A stretch of 64,000 bases of DNA from CBDHDN01 sp965261585. Lineage in GTDB: Bacteria; Pseudomonadota; Alphaproteobacteria; UBA6615. Below, one piece after another: positions 18,303-27,490 of this stretch. The stretch is from positions 1-64,000 of the forward strand of contig CBDHDN010000069.1 of NCBI GenBank assembly GCA_965261585.1, given 5' to 3'. The notes under the pieces were generated by a model, which made no database searches, was not told the origin of the DNA, and saw only the letters and a list, made by a program, of their open reading frames with translations. Every line of letters starts with the position of its first letter. The first letter of the stretch is position 1. Made by a program: the position numbers and the translations under genes.

Positions 18303-19265
18303 ATGAGCGCGAATCGGACACGCCTCGCCTTCCAGCATCGCCACCTGCTGGGCATAGAGGGGCTGTCGCCCGACGAGATCACGCTCGTCCTCGATCTCGC
18401 CGACGGCTACGCCGAGCGCAACCGCAAGGGCCACGACAAGCTGGCGACGCTCGCCGGGCGCACGTGCGTCAACCTGTTCTACGAGAGCTCGACCCGCACG
18501 CGCATAAGCTTCGAGCTCGCCGGCAAGCGGCTCGGCGGCGACGTCATAAATATCGCCGTCGCCGCCAGCGCCATCAAGAAGGGCGAGACCCTGGTCGACA
18601 CGGCGATGACGCTCAACGCCATGCACCCCGACGTGCTGGTGGTGCGCCACCCCGACGCCGGCGCCGTCAAGCTGTTGTCGGAGAAGGTGACCTGCGCCGT
18701 CATCAACGCCGGCGACGGCAGTCACGAGCATCCGACGCAGGCGCTCCTCGATGCCCTGACGATCCGCCGTCACAAGGGCACGTTGCAGGGCCTGCAGGTG
18801 GCGCTGTGCGGCGACATCGCGCACAGCCGCGTCGCCCGCTCCAACATCATCCTGCTGCAGACGATGGGCGCGCGGGTCCGCGTCATTGCCCCGCCGACGC
18901 TGCTGCCGCCGGCGGTCGAGCGCCTCGGCGTCGAGGTCTTCCATCACATGCCGACCGGCCTCAAGGACTGCGACATCGTCATGATGTTGCGGCTGCAGCG
19001 CGAGCGCATGGCCGGCACCTTCGTGCCGTCGGTGCGCGAGTATTTCCGCTTCTACGGGCTCGACCACGACAAGCTGAGCCACGGCAAGCCGGACGCGCTG
19101 ATCATGCACCCCGGGCCGATGAACCGCGGCGTCGAGATCGACAGCGACGTTGCCGACGACATCGACCGCAGCCTGATCCGCGAGCAGGTGGAGATGGGCG
19201 TCGCCGTGCGCATGGCCTGCCTCGACGTTCTGACGCGCAACTTCGAACAGGACAGCAACGCGTGA
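18303..19265 (+). CDS. pyrB: Aspartate carbamoyltransferase catalytic subunit
   Basis: 320 aa. Transfers carbamoyl phosphate to L-aspartate, the first committed step of pyrimidine synthesis. Family motifs: STRTRISFE near residue 56 (carbamoyl-phosphate loop), GDGSHEHPTQALLD (about 135-150), GDIAHSRVARSN and MHPGPMNRG. The stop overlaps the next start by 4 bases (GTGA). That gene is a dihydroorotase-like protein lacking metal ligands, the arrangement in which it supports the ATCase holoenzyme. Confidence 0.97.
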   Translation: MSANRTRLAFQHRHLLGIEGLSPDEITLVLDLADGYAERNRKGHDKLATLAGRTCVNLFYESSTRTRISFELAGKRLGGDVINIAVAASAIKKGETLVDTAMTLNAMHPDVLVVRHPDAGAVKLLSEKVTCAVINAGDGSHEHPTQALLDALTIRRHKGTLQGLQVALCGDIAHSRVARSNIILLQTMGARVRVIAPPTLLPPAVERLGVEVFHHMPTGLKDCDIVMMLRLQRERMAGTFVPSVREYFRFYGLDHDKLSHGKPDALIMHPGPMNRGVEIDSDVADDIDRSLIREQVEMGVAVRMACLDVLTRNFEQDSNA

Positions 19266-20626
19266 GCGCCGCCGCTCCCAATCGCGCCGATCCCGACCGT
19301 GTTGGCCCCGACCGCACTGCCCCAGGCCGCGTGGCCTACACCGGCGCCCGCCTCGTCGACCCGGCAAGCGGCCTCGACGCGCCCGGCGGTGTGCTGACCG
19401 AGGGCACGACGATCGTCGACGTGGGCGCCGGGCCGTTCGCCGCCCCGGCGGATGCGACGGTCGTCGATTGCCGGGGCCTGGTCCTGGCCCCTGGCCTCGT
19501 CGACATGCGCGTGACCCTGTGCGAGCCCGGTGAGGAGCACAAGGAGGACATCGCCAGCGCCTGCCGCGCCGCCGTCGCCGGCGGCGTCACCGCGATGGTC
19601 GGGCTGCCCAACAGCGACCCCGTCATCGATGGCGTGGCGCTCGTCGAATTCATCGCCCGGCGGGCCCGCGAGGCGAAGCTGGCCAAGGTGTTCAGCTATG
19701 CCGCCGTGACCCGCGGCGCGGCCGGCCGCGAGCTGACCGAGATGGGCTTGCTGCGCGAAGCCGGGGCGCTCGCCTTCACCGACGGCGACCGGGCCGTCGC
19801 CGACGCCAAGGTGATGGCCCGGGCGCTGTGCTATGCCTCGGCCTTCGACGCCCTGATCATGCAGCATCCGGAGGAGCCGAGCCTCGCCGCCGGCGGGGTC
19901 ATGCATGCCGGCGAGATGTCGACCCGGCTCGGCCTGCCCGGCATTGCCCGCGAGGCCGAGGTCCTGCAGCTCGACCGCGACCTGACGCTCGTCGAGATGA
20001 CCGGCGCCCGCTATCACGCGGCGCATGTGTCGACGGCCGCGGGCGTCGCGTGCCTGCGCGCCGCCAAGGCCCGAGGGCTGCCGGTCACCTGCGACACGGC
20101 GCCGCCCTATTTCGCGCTCAACGAGATCGCGGTGGGCGACTACCGCACATTCGCCAAGCTGTCGCCGCCGCTGCGCAGCGAGGACGATCGCCAGGCGGTG
20201 CTGCAGGGGCTCGTCGACGGCACCATCGATGCGATCGCCTCGGACCACCGGCCGCAGGATCAGGAATCGAAGCGCCTGCCGTTCGCGCAGGCGGCGCCCG
20301 GCGGCGTCGGCGTCGAGACCCTGCTGTCACTGGTGCTCGAGCTCGTCCACAATGGCCATCTCACCCTGACCGCGGCGCTCGCCAAGGTGACCTGCGCGCC
20401 GGCGGCGCTGCTCGGCCTGTCGGTCGGTCGGCTGGCCTCCGGGGCACCGGCGGATATGGTAGTGTTCGACCCCGATCGGCCCTGGCGCATCGAGGCCAAG
20501 AGCCTGCGCTCGAAATCGAAAAACTCGCCGTTCGACGGCCGGCTGGTGCAGGGACGGGCGGTCCGCACGATTGTCAACGGTGCGTGCGTCTATGCGGCGC
20601 CCGATGACGAGCGAGCCATGGAGTAG
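19262..20626 (+). CDS. Dihydroorotase-like protein, probably non-catalytic (PyrC')
   Basis: 454 aa from the GTG at 19262, which overlaps pyrB. It has the amidohydrolase fold with LAPGLVDMR, but the metal-binding HxH after the first strand is replaced: active enzymes read DxHxH and this reads DMRVTLCEPG. Later His residues (AAHVSTA) and the Asp of ASDHRPQ remain. Such pseudo-dihydroorotases pair with PyrB as structural partners in many proteobacteria. A true dihydroorotase should exist elsewhere. Confidence 0.88.
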   Translation: MSAAAPNRADPDRVGPDRTAPGRVAYTGARLVDPASGLDAPGGVLTEGTTIVDVGAGPFAAPADATVVDCRGLVLAPGLVDMRVTLCEPGEEHKEDIASACRAAVAGGVTAMVGLPNSDPVIDGVALVEFIARRAREAKLAKVFSYAAVTRGAAGRELTEMGLLREAGALAFTDGDRAVADAKVMARALCYASAFDALIMQHPEEPSLAAGGVMHAGEMSTRLGLPGIAREAEVLQLDRDLTLVEMTGARYHAAHVSTAAGVACLRAAKARGLPVTCDTAPPYFALNEIAVGDYRTFAKLSPPLRSEDDRQAVLQGLVDGTIDAIASDHRPQDQESKRLPFAQAAPGGVGVETLLSLVLELVHNGHLTLTAALAKVTCAPAALLGLSVGRLASGAPADMVVFDPDRPWRIEAKSLRSKSKNSPFDGRLVQGRAVRTIVNGACVYAAPDDERAME

Positions 20627-20629
20627 GGG

Positions 20630-21295
20630 ATGGACCTGCGCTTCCTATTGACGGTCGTCCTGATCCAGATCGGCGCGCCCGACTTGAAGACGATCGTCCA
20701 CGAGTGGCAGATCTTCCTCGCCGCGTTTGTCGCCGCCTACGCCATCGGCTCGATCCCGTTCGGCATGCTCGTGACGCGGCTCGCCGGCCACGGCGACATC
20801 CGCAAGATCGGCTCGGGCAACATCGGCGCGACCAACGTGTTGCGCACCGGCGGCAAGAAGCTGGCCGCGCTGACCCTGCTGATGGACGCGGCCAAGGGCC
20901 TCGTCGTCGTGCTGTTGGCAAAGTTCATTGGCGGGCCGGAGCTCACCTGGTTCGCCGCGATCGGCGTCGTCGTCGGCCACATCTTCCCGGTCTGGCTGCG
21001 GTTTCGCGGCGGCAAGGGCGTCGCCACGACGATCGGCACGATCCTCGGCCTGTCATGGCTGGCCGGCCTCGCCGTGATAGCGACCTGGCTGATCGTCGCG
21101 ATTGCCTTTCGCTATTCGTCCCTCGCCGCGCTCGTGGCGCTCGTGCTGGCGCCGGTCTATGGCTGGTTCCTGGCCGACCCCCAGGTCGGTCAGCTGGCGG
21201 CAATCTTCGCCGTGCTCGTGTGGCTGCGCCACATCGGCAACATCCGCCGCCTCGTCAGGGGCGAGGAATCGAAGATCGCGCTCAAGCGCGCGTGA
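20630..21295 (+). CDS. plsY: Glycerol-3-phosphate acyltransferase PlsY
   Basis: 221 aa membrane protein. Transfers acyl from acyl-phosphate to glycerol-3-phosphate to make lysophosphatidic acid. Conserved blocks: AYAIGSIPFGMLV, GSGNIGATNVLRTGG, GHIFPVWLRFRGGKGVATT and VWLRHIGNIRRL. There are five or more hydrophobic helices. The N-terminus is about 20 residues longer than usual; a later start near the AAFVAAYAIGS segment is possible. It follows the dihydroorotase-like gene after 3 bases, so it is co-transcribed. Confidence 0.95.
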   Translation: MDLRFLLTVVLIQIGAPDLKTIVHEWQIFLAAFVAAYAIGSIPFGMLVTRLAGHGDIRKIGSGNIGATNVLRTGGKKLAALTLLMDAAKGLVVVLLAKFIGGPELTWFAAIGVVVGHIFPVWLRFRGGKGVATTIGTILGLSWLAGLAVIATWLIVAIAFRYSSLAALVALVLAPVYGWFLADPQVGQLAAIFAVLVWLRHIGNIRRLVRGEESKIALKRA

Positions 21296-21305
21296 GGTCG
21301 CACCC

Positions 21306-22430
21306 ATGCCGGGCCAGACCAGCGACGCACCGAGTTGGCAGGAGCGGCGCGACCGGCTGCGCCTGATTCGCTCCGAAAATGTCGGGCCGCGGACATTTCG
21401 CGCGCTCCTGGCCGCCTACGGCACGGCGACGGCGGCCATTGCGGCCGTGCCGGCGCTGCCGCGCCGCGGTGGTCGCCGCCGGGCGATCCGGCTCTGCCCG
21501 CCGGCCGACGCCGAGCGCGAGCTCGCGGCTCTGGCCGACCTCGGCGCCGACCTGCTGACCTTGGGCGAGGCCGCGTACCCGGCGCCGCTCGCCGCGATCG
21601 ACGATGCACCGCCGGTGCTGGCCGTCCGCGGCGACATGGGCCTCGTGATGCGGACCGCGGTCGCCGTCGTCGGTGCGCGCAACGCCTCCATCAACGGCCG
21701 CAAGATCGCCGAGGACCTGGCACGCGGGCTCGGCACGGCCGGTCTCGCCGTCGTCTCCGGTCTGGCCCGCGGCATCGACGCGGCGGCCCACGTCGGCGCC
21801 CTGGAGACCGGCACCGTGGCGGTAGTGGCCGGCGGCGTCGATATCGTCTATCCGCGGGAGCACGACAAGCTCTACGCCGAGATTGTCGAGAGCGGCGCCG
21901 TCGTCTCCGAGATGCCGCCCGGCCTGAGCCCCCAGGCACGGCATTTCCCGCGCCGCAACCGCATCATCGCCGGCCTCGCTCTCGGCGTCGTGGTCGTCGA
22001 GGCGGCGCGCCGGTCGGGCTCGCTGATTACGGCCCGGCTGGCCCTGGAACAGGGGCGCGAGATCTTCGCCGTACCGGGCTCGCCCCTCGATCCGCGCTGC
22101 GGTGGCACCAATCGGCTGATCAGAAACGGGGCCCTATTAACCGAAAATGCACAGGATGTGGTCGATGAATTGCAGCCGATGCTACAGGTGCCGAAAGGCG
22201 GCCAGCGGGGCATGTCGCACGCCCCGCCCATGCTGTCGGAACCTGCGGAATCTGCGGTTTCAGCGGCCCGTCAGGTTGTCGTGGACAGCCTGTCGCCCAG
22301 TCCGGTAGCGGTTGACGAAATCATTCGGCGATGCCAATTGTCCCCGTCAATCGTGCAAATGGTGCTGTTGGAGCTGGAATTGGCAGGACGTATAGAGCGT
22401 CAGGCGGGCAACCGCGTGGCAGCAATTTGA
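21306..22430 (+). CDS. dprA: DNA-processing protein DprA/Smf
   Basis: 374 aa from the ATG at 21306. Loads RecA onto incoming single-stranded DNA in transformation. Rossmann-fold core motifs: VVGARNASINGRK, VSGLARGIDAAAH, GGVDIVYPREH, RRNRIIAGLA and GSLITARLALEQGREIFAVPG. The C-terminal DprA winged-helix domain is at about 310-374 (VAVDEIIRRCQLS). It lies 10 bases after plsY and 28 before topA. The plsY-dprA-topA order is common in alphaproteobacteria. Confidence 0.96.
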   Translation: MPGQTSDAPSWQERRDRLRLIRSENVGPRTFRALLAAYGTATAAIAAVPALPRRGGRRRAIRLCPPADAERELAALADLGADLLTLGEAAYPAPLAAIDDAPPVLAVRGDMGLVMRTAVAVVGARNASINGRKIAEDLARGLGTAGLAVVSGLARGIDAAAHVGALETGTVAVVAGGVDIVYPREHDKLYAEIVESGAVVSEMPPGLSPQARHFPRRNRIIAGLALGVVVVEAARRSGSLITARLALEQGREIFAVPGSPLDPRCGGTNRLIRNGALLTENAQDVVDELQPMLQVPKGGQRGMSHAPPMLSEPAESAVSAARQVVVDSLSPSPVAVDEIIRRCQLSPSIVQMVLLELELAGRIERQAGNRVAAI

Positions 22431-22458
22431 GCCCTCCATTGCGCGTTGCGAGTTGCCC

Positions 22459-25116
22459 ATGAATGTCGTTGTCGTAGAGTCTCCGGCCAAGGCCAAGACC
22501 ATCAACAAGTACCTCGGTCGGGACTTCAAGGTCCTGGCCTCGTACGGCCACGTCCGCGATTTGCCGCCGAAGACCGGTTCGGTCCAGCCCGACGACGACT
22601 TCGCCATGACCTGGCAGGTCGACGACCGCTCCGAGAAACCGATCAAGGAAATCGCCGCAGCCCTGAAGGGCGCCAGCACGCTCTACCTGGCGACCGACCC
22701 CGACCGCGAGGGCGAGGCGATCTCCTGGCATATCGAGGAGATCCTGCGCCAGCGCAAGCTGCTCGACCATGTCGAGGTCAAGCGGGTCGTCTTCCATGAG
22801 ATCACGCAAGGCGCCATCGAGGACGCCTTCAGCCATCCGCGCGCCGTCAATCAGGAGCTGGTCCAGGCCTATCTGGCGCGCCGGGCGCTCGACTATCTGG
22901 TCGGCTTCTCGCTGTCGCCGGTACTCTGGCGCAAGCTGCCGGGGGCGCGCTCGGCCGGCCGGGTGCAGTCGGTGGCGCTGCGCCTGGTGACCGAGCGCGA
23001 GGCCGAGATCGAGGCCTTCGATGCGCGCGAGTTCTGGACCGTCAAGGTCGACCTGACGACCTGCCGCGGCGTGCCGTTCACGGCCCGCCTGACCCACCTC
23101 GACGGCACCAAGCTCGACAAGTTCGCGCTGCCCAACGAGGGCGCCACCGATGCCGCTAGAGCCGTCATCGAGAACGAGGACTTTGCGGTCGGCAAGGTCG
23201 AGCGCAAACGGGTCAAGCGCAACCCCCAGCCGCCGTTCACGACCTCGACCCTGCAGCAGGAGGCCTCGCGCAAGCTCGGCTTCGGCGCCACCGAGACCAT
23301 GCGAGTGGCACAGCGCCTGTACGAGGGGATCGACGTCGGCGGCGAGACGGTCGGCCTGATCACCTACATGCGCACCGACAGCGTCGTCTTGAGCCAGACC
23401 GCGATCACCGCCTGCCGCGACCTGATCGCCGCCGATTTCGGGGCCGACTACGTGCCGGCCCAGCCGCGCATCTACAAGACCAAGGCCAAGAACGCCCAGG
23501 AAGCCCATGAGGCCATCCGCCCGACCGACATGTTCCGCCGGCCGGCGGCGATGGCGAGCCTGCTCAACGCCCCGGAGGCCAGGCTCTACGAGCTGATCTG
23601 GCGCCGTACGGCGGCGTGTGAGATGGCCGAGGCCCAGCTCGACCAGGTCAGCGTCGACCTGCCGTCGCGCAACGGTACCGGCGTTACGCTGCATGCCACC
23701 GGATCGACGATCGCGTTCGACGGCTTCCTCAGGGTCTATGAGGAAGGCAAGGACGACGCCAACGGCCAGGGCGCAAACGGCCAGGGCGCAGTCGGTCAAC
23801 GCGCAAACGGCACGGCGAACGGCGACGAGCGCCGGCTGCCGGAGCTCAACGACGGCGAGGCGGTCGGCCTGGGAAGTATCCTGCCGGAGCAGCACTTCAC
23901 GCAGCCGCCGCCACGCTATGGCGAGGCGAGTCTGGTCAAGAAGCTCGAGGAGCTGGGCATCGGCCGGCCGTCGACCTATGCCTCGATCATGCAGGTCCTG
24001 CAGGACCGCAACTACGTGCGGCTCGAGAAGCGCCGCTTTTTCCCGGAGGACCGCGGCCGCCTGGTCACCACGTTCCTGGCCAGCTTCTTCCAGCGCTATG
24101 TGGAGTACGACTTCACCGCGCGCATGGAGCAACAGCTCGACGACGTGTCCGGCGGGCGCATCGACTGGAAGACGGTGCTGCGCGAGTTCTGGGAGGCCTT
24201 CTCCGTCGCCGTCGAGGGTACGAAGAACCTGAGCGGCCGCGCCGTCATCGACGCGTTGGACGCGGAGCTTGGCCCGCATTTCTTCCAGCCGAACGGCAGC
24301 GGCAATGATCCGCGGCGCTGTCCGGCCTGCGGTGACGGCCGGCTCGGCCTGCGCCTTGGCCGGCACGGCCCGTTCATCGGCTGCGCCAACTATCCGGAGT
24401 GCCGATTTACGCGGCGCCTGGCCGTCGACAATGGCGGGGACGAAGATGGCGACCTCGAGGTCGCGGCCGGCCCGAAGCTGCTGGGTATCGATCCCGAGAC
24501 CGGCAAGGACGTGACGCTGCGCAAGGGACCCTACGGCCTCTACCTCCAGCTCGGCGAGGCCGAGGCAGAGGAGAAGGCCAAGGCCAAGCCCAAGGCCAAG
24601 CCCAAGGCCGAGGCCAAAATCAAGCCCAAGCGTGCGACACTGCCCAAGGGCTTCGCGCCGGCCGAGGTCGACCTTGAAATGGCACTGAAGCTGCTCGCCC
24701 TGCCGCGCGAGGTGGGCAAGCATCCCGAGGACAGCGAGCCGATACAAGCCGGCGTCGGCCGCTATGGCCCCTACGTACGCCACCGGTCGACCTATGCCAC
24801 CCTCGAGGATCCGCGCGACGTTCTGACGATCGGCCTCAACCACGCGGTCAGCCTGCTTGCCGAGAAGGCCAAGACGGGCCGCCGCGGGGCGGAGCCGTTG
24901 CGCGAGCTCGGCGCCCATCCGGAGGACGGCAAGCCCGTCAACTTGTTCAAGGGGCGCTACGGACCATATATCAAGCATGGTCGCACCAACGCATCGATCC
25001 CCAGGGACCAGGATCCCGGCGACGTTACGCTCGAGCAAGCCGTGACCCTGCTGACCGCCCGTGCGGCCGCGCCGAAGCGCAAGAGCGGCGGTCGCCGCAC
25101 CGCGTCTGCCAAATAG
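22459..25116 (+). CDS. topA: DNA topoisomerase I
   Basis: 885 aa from the ATG at 22459. Relaxes negative supercoils through a 5'-phosphotyrosine link. Toprim domain at the N-terminus (VVVESPAKAKT, ATDPDREGEAISWH). Catalytic Tyr303 in TYMRTDSV. One C-terminal Cys4 zinc ribbon (CPACGDG...CANYPEC), then a Lys/Ala-rich linker and topo_C repeats with the GRYGPYV/I pattern. An Asn/Gly-rich stretch (about residues 435-455, NGQGANGQGAVG) is a low-complexity insertion. Confidence 0.97.
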   Translation: MNVVVVESPAKAKTINKYLGRDFKVLASYGHVRDLPPKTGSVQPDDDFAMTWQVDDRSEKPIKEIAAALKGASTLYLATDPDREGEAISWHIEEILRQRKLLDHVEVKRVVFHEITQGAIEDAFSHPRAVNQELVQAYLARRALDYLVGFSLSPVLWRKLPGARSAGRVQSVALRLVTEREAEIEAFDAREFWTVKVDLTTCRGVPFTARLTHLDGTKLDKFALPNEGATDAARAVIENEDFAVGKVERKRVKRNPQPPFTTSTLQQEASRKLGFGATETMRVAQRLYEGIDVGGETVGLITYMRTDSVVLSQTAITACRDLIAADFGADYVPAQPRIYKTKAKNAQEAHEAIRPTDMFRRPAAMASLLNAPEARLYELIWRRTAACEMAEAQLDQVSVDLPSRNGTGVTLHATGSTIAFDGFLRVYEEGKDDANGQGANGQGAVGQRANGTANGDERRLPELNDGEAVGLGSILPEQHFTQPPPRYGEASLVKKLEELGIGRPSTYASIMQVLQDRNYVRLEKRRFFPEDRGRLVTTFLASFFQRYVEYDFTARMEQQLDDVSGGRIDWKTVLREFWEAFSVAVEGTKNLSGRAVIDALDAELGPHFFQPNGSGNDPRRCPACGDGRLGLRLGRHGPFIGCANYPECRFTRRLAVDNGGDEDGDLEVAAGPKLLGIDPETGKDVTLRKGPYGLYLQLGEAEAEEKAKAKPKAKPKAEAKIKPKRATLPKGFAPAEVDLEMALKLLALPREVGKHPEDSEPIQAGVGRYGPYVRHRSTYATLEDPRDVLTIGLNHAVSLLAEKAKTGRRGAEPLRELGAHPEDGKPVNLFKGRYGPYIKHGRTNASIPRDQDPGDVTLEQAVTLLTARAAAPKRKSGGRRTASAK

Positions 25117-27370
25117 TTCCCAGCCTCTCGACCCGCCGCGCCGGGCGGCGGCGCGCCGCGGCGCCTTGCCGAGCCGTGCCGACCTGTTGCGCCACGTGCG
25201 TGAGCAGCAGGGCCCGACGACCCCACGGGACGTCGCGCGTGCATTCGGCCTGCGTGGCGAGCAACGGGCCGAGCTGCGCCGCTTGTTGCGCGCGCTGGAG
25301 GACGAGGGTGCCATAGTCCGCGACCACGGCCGCCGGCTGCGGCCGATCGACGGCCTGCCCGCGGTCGGCGTTATCGAGGTCACCGGGACCGACGAGGATG
25401 GCGAGGCGACGGCCCGTCCGACGTCGTGGCCGGCGGACGGCGAGCCGCCGCCGCCGATCATCGTTCGCAGCGGCCGGCGCCTGGCCGCGGTCGGCGTCGG
25501 TGAGCGGTTGCTGGCGCGGCTGCGCCGCTGTGCCGACGGCACCTACGAGGCCCAGCCGATGCGCCGCCTGCCGCCGCCGCGCGATCGGCTGCTCGGCGTG
25601 CTGCGCCGGCGCGCCGACGGCGCCTGGCTCGAGCCGGTACAGCGCGGCGCCCGGGCCGAGCTGCCCGTCCTCGACGGCGATCACAGCGGCGCCGGCGATG
25701 GCGACCTTGTGCATGCGGAGCCGGTGCCCGGTCGCCGCCGGGGCCGCCAGGGCGTGCGTATCATCGAGTGTCTGGGCGCCGCCGAGGCCGCTGGCGGCAT
25801 CAGCCGCATCGCCGTCCATGAAGCCGGTATCCCCCATGTGTTCTCCGATGCGGCGTTGCGCCAGGCGGCGGCGCTCCGCTCGGTCACTGCCGATGGCCGC
25901 GTCGACCTCCGCGACGTCCCGTTGGTGACGATCGACGGCGACGACGCCCGCGACTTCGATGACGCGGTCTTCGCCGAGCCCGCCGGCGACGCAGCAAATC
26001 CAGGCGGCTGGCATATCATCGTCGCCATTGCCGATGTCGCCGCCTATGTGCGCCCGGGCGACGCGATCGACCGGGAGGCGCGGCAGCGCAGCAACTCGGT
26101 CTATTTCCCCGACCTGGTCGTGCCGATGCTGCCCGAGGCACTGTCGAACGATCTGTGTTCGCTGAAGCCACGCGAGGAACGCCCGTGTCTGGCCTGCCAC
26201 CTGTGGATCGATGATGACGGCCAGCTCAAGGGGCACCGCTTCGAGCGTGCCCGTATGCGCTCGGCCGCCCGCCTGACCTATACCCAGGTCCAGGCCGCCC
26301 GCGACGGCCGTCCGGACGAGCAGACAGCACCGCTGATGGCGCCGGTATTGGCCCCGCTCTACGCCGCCCACACCGCGCTCGAGGCGGCCCGCCGCCGCCG
26401 TGGCGTCCTTGAGCTCGACCTGCCCGAGCGGCGGGTCGTCTTCGGTCCTGACGGCGCGGTCGCACACATCGGTCCGCAGCCGCGCTACGCCAGTCACCGG
26501 CTGATCGAGGACTTCATGATCACGGCCAATGTCGCGGCCGCCCGGGCCCTGGAGGAGGCGCGGCAGCCCTGTATGTACCGGGTCCACGAACCGCCCGATC
26601 CGGAGCGCGTCGACGACCTGCGCGAGGCCTTGGCCAGTGTCGGCGTCACCCTGTCGCGCGGGCCGGAGCCGCGGCCCCAGCACTTCAACCGGGCCCTCGA
26701 GAAGGTCGCCGGCCAACCCCACGCGCCGCTGATCAGCCAGCTGGTCCTGCGGACCCAGTCCCAGGCGGCCTACAGCCCCGACAATGCCGGTCATTTCGGG
26801 CTCGGCCTGCGGCGCTACGCCCACTTCACGTCGCCGATCCGCCGCTATGCGGACCTGCTGGTCCACCGGGCGCTGATCGATGGCATGGGCCTTGGCGATG
26901 ACGGCCTGCCGGCGGACGCGTCGGATACGTTCGCCGTGCTCGGCACCGCCATCTCGAGTGCCGAGCGGCGGGCCGCCGCGGCGGAGCGCGGCGCGCTCAA
27001 CCGCTATGCGGCTGCGTTCCTCAGCGGGCGCGTCGGCGCCACCTTTGCCGGCTTCATCAGCGGTGTCAGCCGCGCTGGTCTGTTCGTGACGCTGGCCGAG
27101 GTCGGCGCTGACGGCTTGGTCCCGGCGTCGCGGCTGCCGCGCGACGACTACCGGCGCGACGATGCCGGTACCGGCCTGATCGGCCGGTTCCATATCTTCC
27201 GGGTTGGCGAGGCCGTCGAGGTGCGGTTGGCCGAGGCGCGGGCGGTCTCCGGCGCCATTGTCCTCGACTTGCTGGCTGGCGGTTCGGCTGCCACCGGCGA
27301 GCGGATCCAGCGGCGTGGCGGGTCGCCAAATGGCAAGACGCGGCGTGGCCGGCCGCGCCGCCGGCGTTAA
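25061..27370 (+). CDS. rnr: Ribonuclease R
   Basis: 769 aa if begun at the GTG at 25061 inside the topA end; a TTG at 25166 (LPSRADLLRHV) matches the family start better, so the start is uncertain. 3'-5' exoribonuclease of the RNase II family that degrades structured RNA. N-terminal winged helix, cold-shock domains, RNB domain with DGDDARDFDDAV, HFTSPIRRYADLLVHR near residue 590, and a C-terminal S1 domain (GLFVTLAEVGADGLV). The tail is basic (RRGRPRRRR). Confidence 0.95.
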   Translation: MRPRRSARAAVAAPRLPNSSQPLDPPRRAAARRGALPSRADLLRHVREQQGPTTPRDVARAFGLRGEQRAELRRLLRALEDEGAIVRDHGRRLRPIDGLPAVGVIEVTGTDEDGEATARPTSWPADGEPPPPIIVRSGRRLAAVGVGERLLARLRRCADGTYEAQPMRRLPPPRDRLLGVLRRRADGAWLEPVQRGARAELPVLDGDHSGAGDGDLVHAEPVPGRRRGRQGVRIIECLGAAEAAGGISRIAVHEAGIPHVFSDAALRQAAALRSVTADGRVDLRDVPLVTIDGDDARDFDDAVFAEPAGDAANPGGWHIIVAIADVAAYVRPGDAIDREARQRSNSVYFPDLVVPMLPEALSNDLCSLKPREERPCLACHLWIDDDGQLKGHRFERARMRSAARLTYTQVQAARDGRPDEQTAPLMAPVLAPLYAAHTALEAARRRRGVLELDLPERRVVFGPDGAVAHIGPQPRYASHRLIEDFMITANVAAARALEEARQPCMYRVHEPPDPERVDDLREALASVGVTLSRGPEPRPQHFNRALEKVAGQPHAPLISQLVLRTQSQAAYSPDNAGHFGLGLRRYAHFTSPIRRYADLLVHRALIDGMGLGDDGLPADASDTFAVLGTAISSAERRAAAAERGALNRYAAAFLSGRVGATFAGFISGVSRAGLFVTLAEVGADGLVPASRLPRDDYRRDDAGTGLIGRFHIFRVGEAVEVRLAEARAVSGAIVLDLLAGGSAATGERIQRRGGSPNGKTRRGRPRRRR

Positions 27371-27490
27371 TCCCACGGTAATGGCGGGCGCGGCACTCAC
27401 CCGATCGTGAGACCGCGTTCCGGCTTGTTCGTGCCGCAGACGCTCAACCGCTTTGCTCTGGTTGATAAACGGTGCAAATATCACCGCGCA

